Shown piece by piece: positions 8,694-15,703 of a stretch of DNA of 64,000 bases. The DNA is from Pseudomonadota bacterium (GTDB lineage: Bacteria > Pseudomonadota > Alphaproteobacteria > Rhizobiales > Beijerinckiaceae), in assembly GCA_020161575.1 (NCBI GenBank), contig JAIUNR010000002.1, positions 186,001 to 250,000 of the forward strand. Reading direction: 5' to 3'. A model generated the notes under the pieces. The model ran no database searches, was not told the DNA's origin, and saw only the letters and a program-made list of their open reading frames with translations. Made by a program: the position numbers and the translations under genes. Position 1 is the stretch's first letter, and each line of letters opens with the position of its first letter.

Positions 8694-9110
8694 TTACTTC
8701 CTGAGCAGATCGCGGATTTCCGTCAGCAGCTTCTCCTGCGCCGACGGCTCCGGCGGCGCGGCGGGTGCAGCCGCTTCCGCCTTTTTCAGACGGTTCATGC
8801 CCTTGACCACCATGAACAGAACCCAGGCGATGATGGTGAAATTGATGGCGACGGTGAGGAAATTACCCCAACCCAGCACAACGGCGGCTTTCTTGGCATC
8901 CGCGAGGCCCGCGCCGGCGGGAACCGACCCCTTGAGGACGAGGTAGAGGTTGGAAAAATCGACATTGCCGATCACCGCCGAGATCAGCGGCATGAACACA
9001 TCACCCACCATGGAGTCGACGATCTTGCCGAACGCCGCGCCAATGATCACACCGATCGCCAGATCGACAACATTCCCCTTGAGCGCAAAATCCTTGAATT
9101 CTTTCAGCAT
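8694..9110 (-). CDS. mscL: Large-conductance mechanosensitive channel MscL
   Basis: This 138-residue protein forms the pentameric inner-membrane pore that opens under high membrane tension to release solutes during hypo-osmotic shock. The family's N-terminal amphipathic helix and first transmembrane helix are clear ([19 protein letters not shown] then [15 protein letters not shown]). A short periplasmic loop, a second transmembrane helix ([18 protein letters not shown]) and a charged C-terminal bundle with an [11 protein letters not shown] helix follow. The length is normal for MscL. The Pro/Ala-rich spacer before the last helix is slightly longer than in the E. coli protein. It is transcribed alone and ends in a strong hairpin terminator. 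Confidence 0.97.
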   Translation of the reverse strand: MLKEFKDFALKGNVVDLAIGVIIGAAFGKIVDSMVGDVFMPLISAVIGNVDFSNLYLVLKGSVPAGAGLADAKKAAVVLGWGNFLTVAINFTIIAWVLFMVVKGMNRLKKAEAAAPAAPPEPSAQEKLLTEIRDLLRK

Positions 9111-9246
9111 GCGGAGCCCCTTCCCGTTGCGTTAATCCGTATGAAGCCTGCGCGGAAGCAATCTTTCCTGCGCGGCGCGCGGCAAGAACTAAAGTATGAT
9201 CATGGAAGCCGCAAGTTGCGGCGGATCCAGTGCCGCCTCGCCCAAA

Positions 9247-9263
9247 GGCAGGGTTGCCCTGCC
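9247..9263 (+). terminator. Terminator-like hairpin in the leader of the hybrid sensor kinase
   Basis: GGCAGGG-TTG-CCCTGCC is a perfect 7-bp stem with a 3-base loop followed directly by GTTTTC, 52 bases before the kinase ATG at 9316. No plus-strand gene lies upstream for it to end, so a leader attenuator or a transcript-stabilising hairpin is possible. Its function is inferred only. Confidence 0.4.
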
Positions 9264-9315
9264 GTTTTCGGCGTGGAACATTCCGCTATCAGCTTTTCGG
9301 AGAGACCTGTCTGCC

Positions 9316-12300
9316 ATGCATATCGGATGGATCGCTCCGGCGGCGGCTCTCCTCTATCTCCTGGCACTGTTCGCAATCGCCCAATTCGGCGATACGCGCG
9401 GTCGCACGCTGCTCCAGGGGCGGCTTCGCCCGACGATCTACGCGCTGACGCTGGCGGTCTATTGCACGTCATGGACCTTCCTCGGCTCGGTCGGGCTGTC
9501 ATCGCGCGCATGGCTCGATTTCCTCCCCATCTATCTTGGTCCTTTGATCGGCATCCTGATTGGCCTGCCGCTACTCGCGCGCATCATCCATATTGCGAAA
9601 ACGCAGCGCATCACCTCGATCGCCGATTTCATCGGCGCACGTTACGGCAAGAACGGCGCGGTCGCAGCCATCGTGGCGATTATCGCGGTGCTCGGCACGG
9701 TTCCGTATATCGCGCTGCAATTGAAGGCGATTTCCTCTTCACTCGAACTGATCGTATTCCTCGATGCGCCGCAATCCACCAGCTTTTCGCGGCTCTCGCT
9801 GGTGGGCGATGTCTCACTCTTCGTAACGCTTGTGCTTGCGGCCTTCGCGATCGCCTTCGGCACGCGCCATATCGACGCAACCGAGCATCAGGACGGGTTG
9901 ATGCTGGCGATCGCAACGGAGTCGCTGATCAAGCTTGTCGCCTTTCTCAGCGTCGGCATCTTTGTCGTGTTCTTCATGTTCGACGGGTTGGGCGACCTCG
10001 TGCAGAAAGCCGCCGTCGAACCCAATGCAATGGCAACGCTCTCGACAGCACCCGACCCTTGGGTCTGGGTGACGACGACAATGCTTGCGGGCTTCGCGAT
10101 ATTCCTGCTCCCGCGCCAGTTTCATGTCACCGTGGTCGAGAATCGCAACACCGAGGATCTGCGCAAGGTCGCCTGGCAATTTCCGGCCTATCTTGTCGCC
10201 ATCAACATCTTCGTCGTGCCCATCGCCCTGGCGGGGCTGGTCCAGTTGCCAACCGGCAGGGGGGACCACGATTTCATGGTACTCGCCCTGCCGCTTCACG
10301 CCGGCGCCAATACCATCGCGCTGATCGCCTTCATCGGCGCCTTCTCGGCCGCGACCGCGATGGTCATCGTCGAATCGGTCGCATGCGCGATCATGATCTC
10401 GAACGATCTCGTCATGCCCTTCCTGCTGCGCAGATCGTCATTCAGGAGCGCGAACCGGGACGAAGCCGGCATGCCGGAAAGGCAAAACCCCAGCGACATG
10501 GTCAATACCGTGCTGCTGATCCGGCGCATCGCCGTGGTCATGATCCTGTTCCTCGGCTTCGCGTATTACCGCACCTCAGAGAAGGCCGCGCTCGCCTCGA
10601 TCGGGCTTCTGGCCTTCGCCGCCATCGCGCAGCTCGTTCCGGCCTTTTTCCTCGGACTGTTCTGGGAACGGGCGAATGCGCGCGGCGCCATAGGCGGACT
10701 GGTTCTCGGATTCCTGAGCTGGTTCTATCTGCTCTTCCTGCCTACTTTGGCGGGAACGGATGCGTTTTTCGGGGCGCTGGTGCGCCTGGGGCCCTTCGGG
10801 ATTGAGGCGCTGAGGCCGGCCAGCATCATGGCCTTCGCGGATATCCCTCCGCTTGTTCAGGGCGTCTGCATCTCGCTCGGGCTGAACTTTGCGGCCTTCA
10901 TCCTGCTCTCCCTCTCCAAAGCGCCGACGCCGCTCGAGCGGCTGCAGGCCGCCTTCTTCACCTCACCGGAGACCACCAGCACCGGTGCAGGCTTCAAGCT
11001 CTGGCGCAGCACTGTCAGCATCGACGATCTGCGTGCGACCGTCGCGCGCTATCTCGGCGAGGAGCGCACGGAGCGCGCCTTCTCCGATCATGAGCGCGAG
11101 CGCGGCGACATTTTCCTCCCCGGACAGGAGGCGGATTCCCTGACGATCCGCTTTTCGGAACAATTGCTGGCATCCGCAATCGGCGCTGCTTCTTCGCGGC
11201 TGGTTCTCTCGCTCATGCTTCGCCGCCGCAACGTTTCGACCGAGGCGGCGCTGAAGCTTCTCGACGATGCCTCCGCCGCGATCCAGTATTCGCGCAGCCT
11301 GCTCCAGCACGCGCTCGACCATACCCCGCAGGGCGTGACCGTGTTTGATCGTGAATTGCGGCTCATGTGCTGGAACAAGGCTTTCCAGGATCTGTTCGAG
11401 CTGCCGGCCGATCTCATGCAATTCGGCGTGGGACTTGACGAAATCGTCGCCTTCAACGCCCGGCGCGGGCTCTATGGTCAGGCGCAGAGCGCGGATGTCA
11501 TCGCGGCGCGCATCACGGCGCTGGTGCGCGAAAGCGAACCGCAGCGCCTGCGCCTCTCGCCCTCGAAGCGCGTGATCGAGATCCGCTCCAACCACCTGCC
11601 CGATGGCGGCGTCGTGACCACCTATGCCGATATCACCGATGCGGTGAAAGCGGAGAAGGCGCTCGAAGACGCCAATGCCTCGCTCGAAAGGCGTGTCCGC
11701 CAGCGCACGGACGAGCTGACGCAGGCGAACAAGGCGCTTGCACGCGCGAAGCAGGATGCGGACGAGGCCAATCTCTCGAAGACACGCTTTCTCGCCGCGG
11801 CAAGTCACGATATTGCCCAGCCGCTCAACGCGGCGCGGCTCTATTCCACGGCCTTGCGTGAATCGGTTTCCGAGACCCGTCATTCGAGCCTCGCGGACAA
11901 TGTCGAGACCTCACTCAACGCGGTGGAGGAAATCCTATCCGCCCTGCTGGAAATCTCCCGCCTCGACGGCGGCAAGATGCATGCCGATATCTCGCGCTTC
12001 GCGCTCTCAGAGTTGCTCGAACCGCTCAAGGTGGAATTCGGCCCCATCGCGGCGGCGAAGGGGATCGAGCTTGTCTTCGTTCCCTCGTCGCTGATCGTGA
12101 TGTCGGACCGGCGCCTCCTGCGCCGCCTGCTTCAGAACCTCATCTCCAACGCCATAAAATACACGCCGCAGGGGCGCGTGCTGGTGGGCGTCCTTCGGCG
12201 CGGCGCGGGCGCGCGTATCGTGGTGGGAGATACCGGCATCGGCATTCCCGCTTCCAAGCATCGCGCGATCTTCAAGGAATTCCAGCGTCTCGACGAAGGG

Positions 12301-12882
12301 GCGCGGATCGAACGCGGCCTGGGCCTCGGCCTCTCGATCGTGGAGCGCATTGTAAGGGTGCTCGGTCTGAAGCTTGATCTGTTCTCGAAGCCAGGGCGCG
12401 GCTCCCTGTTCCGGGTCGTGGTCCCGCGCGCCATGACCGCCGATGCGGCTTCGGCGAAGACCGCCCCCGCCGCCGAAACAGCGCTTTCTCCGCTCAATGG
12501 TCTCAACATTCTCGTGATCGACAACGAGCCGGCGATTCTCGACGGCATGCGCCATATGCTCGAAGGTTGGGGCGGCACGGTGGCGACGGGCGCGGATCTG
12601 GCCACCGCCATCCGCACCGCGCGCAGCCAGCGCATGACGCCTGATATCGCGCTGGTGGATTACCATCTCGACAATTCAAATGGCATCGATACCATCCGCA
12701 AACTGCGCTGGCGCTTCAGGTCACCGCTTCCTGCCGTTCTGATCACGGCGGACCGTTCGCCCGAAGTGCGCACGCAGGTTGAAGCCGAGGGCATCCAGCT
12801 TCTCAACAAGCCCATCAAGCCTGCCGCTTTGCGCGCGCTCCTCACACAGATCCGCCTCGCTGGCCAACCTGCGGCGGAATAG
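9316..12882 (+). CDS. Hybrid sensor histidine kinase with N-terminal sodium:solute symporter domain
   Basis: This 1188-residue membrane kinase belongs to the CbrA-like group. Residues 1 to about 530 form a sodium:solute symporter domain with about 12-13 helices. A linker, a PAS domain (about 660-775, QGVTVFDRELRLMCWNKAF) and a coiled coil (ANASLERRVRQRTDEL) follow. The HisKA phospho-acceptor is His831 in AAASHDIAQPLNAARL, and the ATPase domain has N, G1 and G2 boxes (NLISNAIKYTPQG, VGDTGIGIP, GLGLGLSIV). A C-terminal receiver domain has acceptor Asp1115 in ALVDYHLDNSNG. I chose ATG 9316 because a GGAGAG sequence precedes it by 11 bases and the first helix starts at once; the open frame extends to 9196. 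No response regulator lies beside it; the NarL-type gene at 31324 is one candidate partner. Confidence 0.93.
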   Translation: MHIGWIAPAAALLYLLALFAIAQFGDTRGRTLLQGRLRPTIYALTLAVYCTSWTFLGSVGLSSRAWLDFLPIYLGPLIGILIGLPLLARIIHIAKTQRITSIADFIGARYGKNGAVAAIVAIIAVLGTVPYIALQLKAISSSLELIVFLDAPQSTSFSRLSLVGDVSLFVTLVLAAFAIAFGTRHIDATEHQDGLMLAIATESLIKLVAFLSVGIFVVFFMFDGLGDLVQKAAVEPNAMATLSTAPDPWVWVTTTMLAGFAIFLLPRQFHVTVVENRNTEDLRKVAWQFPAYLVAINIFVVPIALAGLVQLPTGRGDHDFMVLALPLHAGANTIALIAFIGAFSAATAMVIVESVACAIMISNDLVMPFLLRRSSFRSANRDEAGMPERQNPSDMVNTVLLIRRIAVVMILFLGFAYYRTSEKAALASIGLLAFAAIAQLVPAFFLGLFWERANARGAIGGLVLGFLSWFYLLFLPTLAGTDAFFGALVRLGPFGIEALRPASIMAFADIPPLVQGVCISLGLNFAAFILLSLSKAPTPLERLQAAFFTSPETTSTGAGFKLWRSTVSIDDLRATVARYLGEERTERAFSDHERERGDIFLPGQEADSLTIRFSEQLLASAIGAASSRLVLSLMLRRRNVSTEAALKLLDDASAAIQYSRSLLQHALDHTPQGVTVFDRELRLMCWNKAFQDLFELPADLMQFGVGLDEIVAFNARRGLYGQAQSADVIAARITALVRESEPQRLRLSPSKRVIEIRSNHLPDGGVVTTYADITDAVKAEKALEDANASLERRVRQRTDELTQANKALARAKQDADEANLSKTRFLAAASHDIAQPLNAARLYSTALRESVSETRHSSLADNVETSLNAVEEILSALLEISRLDGGKMHADISRFALSELLEPLKVEFGPIAAAKGIELVFVPSSLIVMSDRRLLRRLLQNLISNAIKYTPQGRVLVGVLRRGAGARIVVGDTGIGIPASKHRAIFKEFQRLDEGARIERGLGLGLSIVERIVRVLGLKLDLFSKPGRGSLFRVVVPRAMTADAASAKTAPAAETALSPLNGLNILVIDNEPAILDGMRHMLEGWGGTVATGADLATAIRTARSQRMTPDIALVDYHLDNSNGIDTIRKLRWRFRSPLPAVLITADRSPEVRTQVEAEGIQLLNKPIKPAALRALLTQIRLAGQPAAE

Positions 12883-12916
12883 CGCCTTGCGGCGCCGTGC
12901 CGCCGGCGCTAGGTGT

Positions 12917-13267
12917 ATGCACATGCACGCGCGCTCCGGCCCCGTTCCCGCCCTGAGAGAGATTGTCGTCGCCCTCCTCATCGGAGTGATGACGCTGTCC
13001 GGCGTGATGATGGCGCGCTCCTTCGGCGCCCGCGCCGCTGATCCGCTGGCCCATGCCGCGCTCTGCCTGCCCGATGAAGGTCAACCGGCGACACATGATT
13101 GCGCCGATTGCACGCTCGGCGGCACGACGCCGGTCCCCGCCACGCGCATCGCCCGGTTGGAGCGCGTCGAACGGAGGTTCGAGCCGCCGCGCGAGGCTTA
13201 TTCCCGGCCTGCTGGCCGTGTCGCGGCGCTTCTCCCCTGGTCGCGAGGTCCGCCCCGCATCGCCTGA
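12917..13267 (+). CDS. DUF2946-like small membrane-anchored protein
   Basis: This 116-residue protein has one N-terminal hydrophobic helix (IVVALLIGVMTLSGVMM) and a periplasmic tail carrying three cysteines and a histidine in CLPDEGQPATHDCADC. That Cys/His cluster resembles the DUF2946 family, which is found next to copper-uptake and copper-chaperone genes. The following genes, a YcnI-PCuAC fusion and an SCO1 homologue, are copper-binding proteins, so a metal-related role is a fair inference. The start is ambiguous: ATG 12917 and 12923 both follow the AGG at 12911. A longer frame from 12779 overlaps the kinase gene and is unlikely. The rest of the tail is Arg/Pro-rich and uninformative. Confidence 0.6.
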   Translation: MHMHARSGPVPALREIVVALLIGVMTLSGVMMARSFGARAADPLAHAALCLPDEGQPATHDCADCTLGGTTPVPATRIARLERVERRFEPPREAYSRPAGRVAALLPWSRGPPRIA

Positions 13268-13307
13268 TGATGCAAACCGGATCTCCGTTCCAACAGGGAA
13301 TTTTCTC

Positions 13308-14306
13308 ATGTCCAAGACTTTCGCGCGCCATGCCGCGCCCTTTATACTGCTTGTTGCCCTCCTCCCTTCCGGCGCGTTCGCCCACGCCTCTTTCGAGACA
13401 GCCGAGGCGAGGCAGAACAGCTATTTCAAGGCCGTGCTTCGCGTACCCCATGGCTGCAACGGCGAAGCGACGAACCTCGTTCGCATCACCGTTCCCGAAG
13501 GGATGATCGCGGTTAAACCGATGCCCAAAGCGGGCTGGAAACTCGAAACGAAATCCGGTGATCTCGCGCGGACGTATTCCCTTCACGGCAAGGATGTAAA
13601 AAACGGCGTGAAGGAAATCGTCTGGTCCGGCGGCGCGCTGAGAGACGAGCACTATGACGAATTCGTCTTTCAGGCCCGCGTCACCGATACCCTCCCGGCA
13701 GGGGAAAAGGTTTTCGTGCCGGTGGTGCAGGAATGCGCGAACGGCCAGGCCAGCTGGACCGATATCCCGGCGAAGGGGCAGGATTCCCATGCGTTGAAAG
13801 CGCCGGCGCCGGGAATCACCATCCTTGCGCAGGCCCCGGCCTCGGGCGGGCACGGCCATGCCCATGGCCATGGGCAGGTTCCAAACCAGGAATCCGGCGC
13901 CGAATACAGGGTCGGCAACCTCCTGATCAAAACCCCATGGACGCGCGCGACGCCCGGCGGCGCCAAGGTCGGCGCCGGCTTCATGAGCATCACCAATACG
14001 GGCAGCGAGGCCGATCGGCTGATCGGTGGTTCCGCCGAGATTGCCGGCACTTTCGAGCTTCATGAGATGAAGACAGAGGGCACCGTGATGCGGATGCGCG
14101 CCCTCGAAAAGGGGCTTGAGATCAAACCGGGTGAAACGATCGAGCTGAAGCCGGGCGGCTATCATGTCATGTTTCTTGACCTGAAGAAGCCGTTCGCCGA
14201 AGGGCGGCCCGTCAAAGGGCAACTGATCTTCGAGAAGGCAGGCAAGATCGAGATCGAATACCGGGTCGCCCCCCGTGGCGCGGCACCCGGCTCCTCCCAC
14301 CACTAG
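13308..14306 (+). CDS. Periplasmic copper-binding fusion: YcnI-like (DUF1775) plus PCuAC chaperone domain
   Basis: This 332-residue exported protein joins two copper-binding domains. A Sec signal peptide (MSKTFARHAAPFILLVALLP, cleavage after AFA) leaves histidine as the first mature residue (HASFETAEAR), as in YcnI proteins where the N-terminal histidine binds Cu. Residues about 27-175 are the YcnI domain. A His-rich linker with GHGHAHGHG follows. Residues about 200-315 are a PCuAC domain with its Met/His ligands in ELHEM, VMRMR and GGYHVMFLDL; PCuAC delivers Cu(I) to the CuA centre of cytochrome oxidase. An AGGGA sequence precedes ATG 13308. The downstream SCO-like gene strengthens a role in oxidase copper loading. 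Confidence 0.9.
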   Translation: MSKTFARHAAPFILLVALLPSGAFAHASFETAEARQNSYFKAVLRVPHGCNGEATNLVRITVPEGMIAVKPMPKAGWKLETKSGDLARTYSLHGKDVKNGVKEIVWSGGALRDEHYDEFVFQARVTDTLPAGEKVFVPVVQECANGQASWTDIPAKGQDSHALKAPAPGITILAQAPASGGHGHAHGHGQVPNQESGAEYRVGNLLIKTPWTRATPGGAKVGAGFMSITNTGSEADRLIGGSAEIAGTFELHEMKTEGTVMRMRALEKGLEIKPGETIELKPGGYHVMFLDLKKPFAEGRPVKGQLIFEKAGKIEIEYRVAPRGAAPGSSHH

Positions 14307-14407
14307 AGCATTTTCCGATCAAGCGGGCGCCGGTTGATCGGAAGAAAATGCGTCAAAACAAAAAATAGAGCGGACGATCTGATCGAGGCAGATCGGATTT
14401 GGCTCTA
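14304..14407. repeat. Intergenic palindromic repeat, TAGAGC-bounded
   Basis: This 104-bp element is bounded by TAGAGC (14304) and GCTCTA (14402). It contains an imperfect hairpin whose arms GCATTTTCCGATCAA (14308-14322) and TTGATCGGAAGAAAATGC (14334-14351) pair around a GC-rich loop. A second TAGAGC lies at 14366 and a GATC-rich inverted region follows. This layout is typical of dispersed intergenic repeats in Hyphomicrobiales genomes. A related fragment lies at 39848. Confidence 0.8.
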
Positions 14408-14435
14408 ATCCCCGGTCACCGAGAGGAGTGGAAAG

Positions 14436-15032
14436 ATGAACGCGCTGAAGCTGGTTCGCTATGTTGTCTGGGCTTCGATCGCCGTCCTCTCGGCGGCCCT
14501 GCTCTATCTGACGCTCGCGCCCGAGCGCGATACAGGATCAGGGGTCGCCGCCATCGGCGGCCCCTTCAAACTCGCCGCCGCAGATGGTTCCGTCGTGGAG
14601 GCGGAGAAGCTCAAGGGCAAGCCCTTCGCCCTCTTCTTCGGCTTCACCCACTGCCCGGATGTCTGCCCGACCTCGATGATGGAAATCACCAACGACATGA
14701 CGGCCCTCGGCGATGCGTCGAAGGATTTCCGCGTCTATTTCGTGACCGTCGATCCCGAGCGCGACACCGCCGCTTTGCTCAAGGAATACACCGCCTCGTT
14801 CGATCCGCGGATCGTCGGCCTCGTGCCGAAGGATCAGGCGGAACTCGCGGGAATCGCAAAATCCTACCGTGCCATCTATCGCAAGGTCGAAACGCCAGGC
14901 GGGTATACGATGGACCATACCGCGATCATCTATCTGATGGATGCGAGAGGGGTTTTCTTCGGCACACTCGACTCGAAGGAGACACCGCAAGTGCGCCAGT
15001 CCAAGCTCAGGCGGTTGCTGGGCAAAAGCTGA
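14436..15032 (+). CDS. SCO1/SenC family copper chaperone
   Basis: This 198-residue thioredoxin-fold protein is anchored by one N-terminal helix (YVVWASIAVLSAALLYLTL), with its domain in the periplasm. The copper ligands of the family are present: the two cysteines of HCPDVCP near residue 75 and the distal histidine in YTMDHTAI near residue 162. SCO proteins assist assembly of the CuA site of cytochrome c oxidase by metal delivery or thiol reduction. It follows the YcnI-PCuAC fusion, although the 104-bp repeat lies between them, so co-transcription is not certain. A GAGAGGAGTGG stretch precedes the ATG. Symbols used for such genes include scoI, senC and prrC; none is assigned here. Confidence 0.93.
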   Translation: MNALKLVRYVVWASIAVLSAALLYLTLAPERDTGSGVAAIGGPFKLAAADGSVVEAEKLKGKPFALFFGFTHCPDVCPTSMMEITNDMTALGDASKDFRVYFVTVDPERDTAALLKEYTASFDPRIVGLVPKDQAELAGIAKSYRAIYRKVETPGGYTMDHTAIIYLMDARGVFFGTLDSKETPQVRQSKLRRLLGKS

Positions 15033-15042
15033 AGCGCGGGAT

Positions 15043-15588
15043 TCACCGCGTCTTGAGCCCGTCCTCCACAATGAGGAACGCCTCAATCTCGGGCGCGATT
15101 TCCGGCGAGGGGCCAGTATAACCGGCCATCTCCATGAGGCGTGCGGCGGGGACGAATTTGCGTTCCCGCTTGGCGTAAAGCCCGCCACGCACAAGCGCAA
15201 TCGCGGCGGTGACCGCTTTACCGTCCTTGCCGCGCGTCACGAAGCGATGCTCCATCACGAAAGCGCTCGCGCGCCAGCAGACGATGCGACTTTCCAGTGT
15301 GAAAGCCTGAAACGGCCTCAATTCCCGCCGGTAGCGAATCGCCGAGCCGGAGAGCATTGGCAGCAAACCCTCCTTGAACACGGATCGCCAGAGGCCGGAT
15401 TGCAGCAGGAGATCCGCCCGGCCCAGATCGGCGATCGTGAGGTAGCGCCCGTTATTGAGATGGAGGTTGGTGTCGAGGTCGAGCGGCCAGACCCGGAAAT
15501 TCAGGCGCGAGACGCCGAACGGCGCCACGATCCGCCCCCGGAATTGTGCGGTCAGGAAAAGCCAGAGCACACGGAACCACAGATTCAT
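15043..15588 (-). CDS. THEM6-like acyl-CoA thioesterase (hotdog fold)
   Basis: This 181-residue protein is of the 4HBT-like thioesterase type that hydrolyses acyl-CoA esters. The hotdog signature is visible: WPLDLDTNLHLNNGRYLTIADLG (about residues 34-56) holds the helix-start Asp/Asn region, followed by beta strands with RYRRELRPFQAF and the EHRF strand. A short hydrophobic N-terminal segment (WFRVLWLFLTAQF) may place it at the membrane. It is read in the same direction as, and just downstream of, the beta-oxidation operon, separated by a palindromic repeat. It may recycle CoA from stalled acyl-CoA intermediates, but the substrate is not known. Confidence 0.8.
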   Translation of the reverse strand: MNLWFRVLWLFLTAQFRGRIVAPFGVSRLNFRVWPLDLDTNLHLNNGRYLTIADLGRADLLLQSGLWRSVFKEGLLPMLSGSAIRYRRELRPFQAFTLESRIVCWRASAFVMEHRFVTRGKDGKAVTAAIALVRGGLYAKRERKFVPAARLMEMAGYTGPSPEIAPEIEAFLIVEDGLKTR

Positions 15589-15600
15589 GGGGCGGCCCCG

Positions 15601-15690
15601 TCAGTGCAGTGCGCGAGGGGAAGAGGCAATCCATCTTCCCCGCATGGCAGGCGTGGATTGCCCCAGCAGCGCTTCGCGCTTCCTCGCGGC
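15601..15690. repeat. Intergenic palindromic repeat of the GGCAATCCA family (copy 1)
   Basis: In the gap between the thioesterase and fadJ-like genes, GGCAATCCA (15625-15633) and TGGATTGCC (15654-15662) form 9-bp inverted arms, flanked by GCGAGGGGAAG and GCTTCGCGCTTCCTCGC. The arrangement matches the second copy at 45396-45490. It is a dispersed intergenic element, not a gene. Confidence 0.7.
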
Positions 15691-15703
15691 GACGCAATGC
15701 GCA

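Noticed and set aside
8520..10805. Long plus-strand open frame across mscL and the sensor-kinase start
   Set aside because: It reads antisense to the aminotransferase and mscL and out of frame with the kinase. Its product is Arg-rich without domains, a by-product of high GC content.
12881..12910. Inverted repeat AGCGCC/GGCGCT after the sensor-kinase gene as a terminator
   Set aside because: No T-tract follows and the loop is long, so it does not meet the form of a rho-independent terminator.
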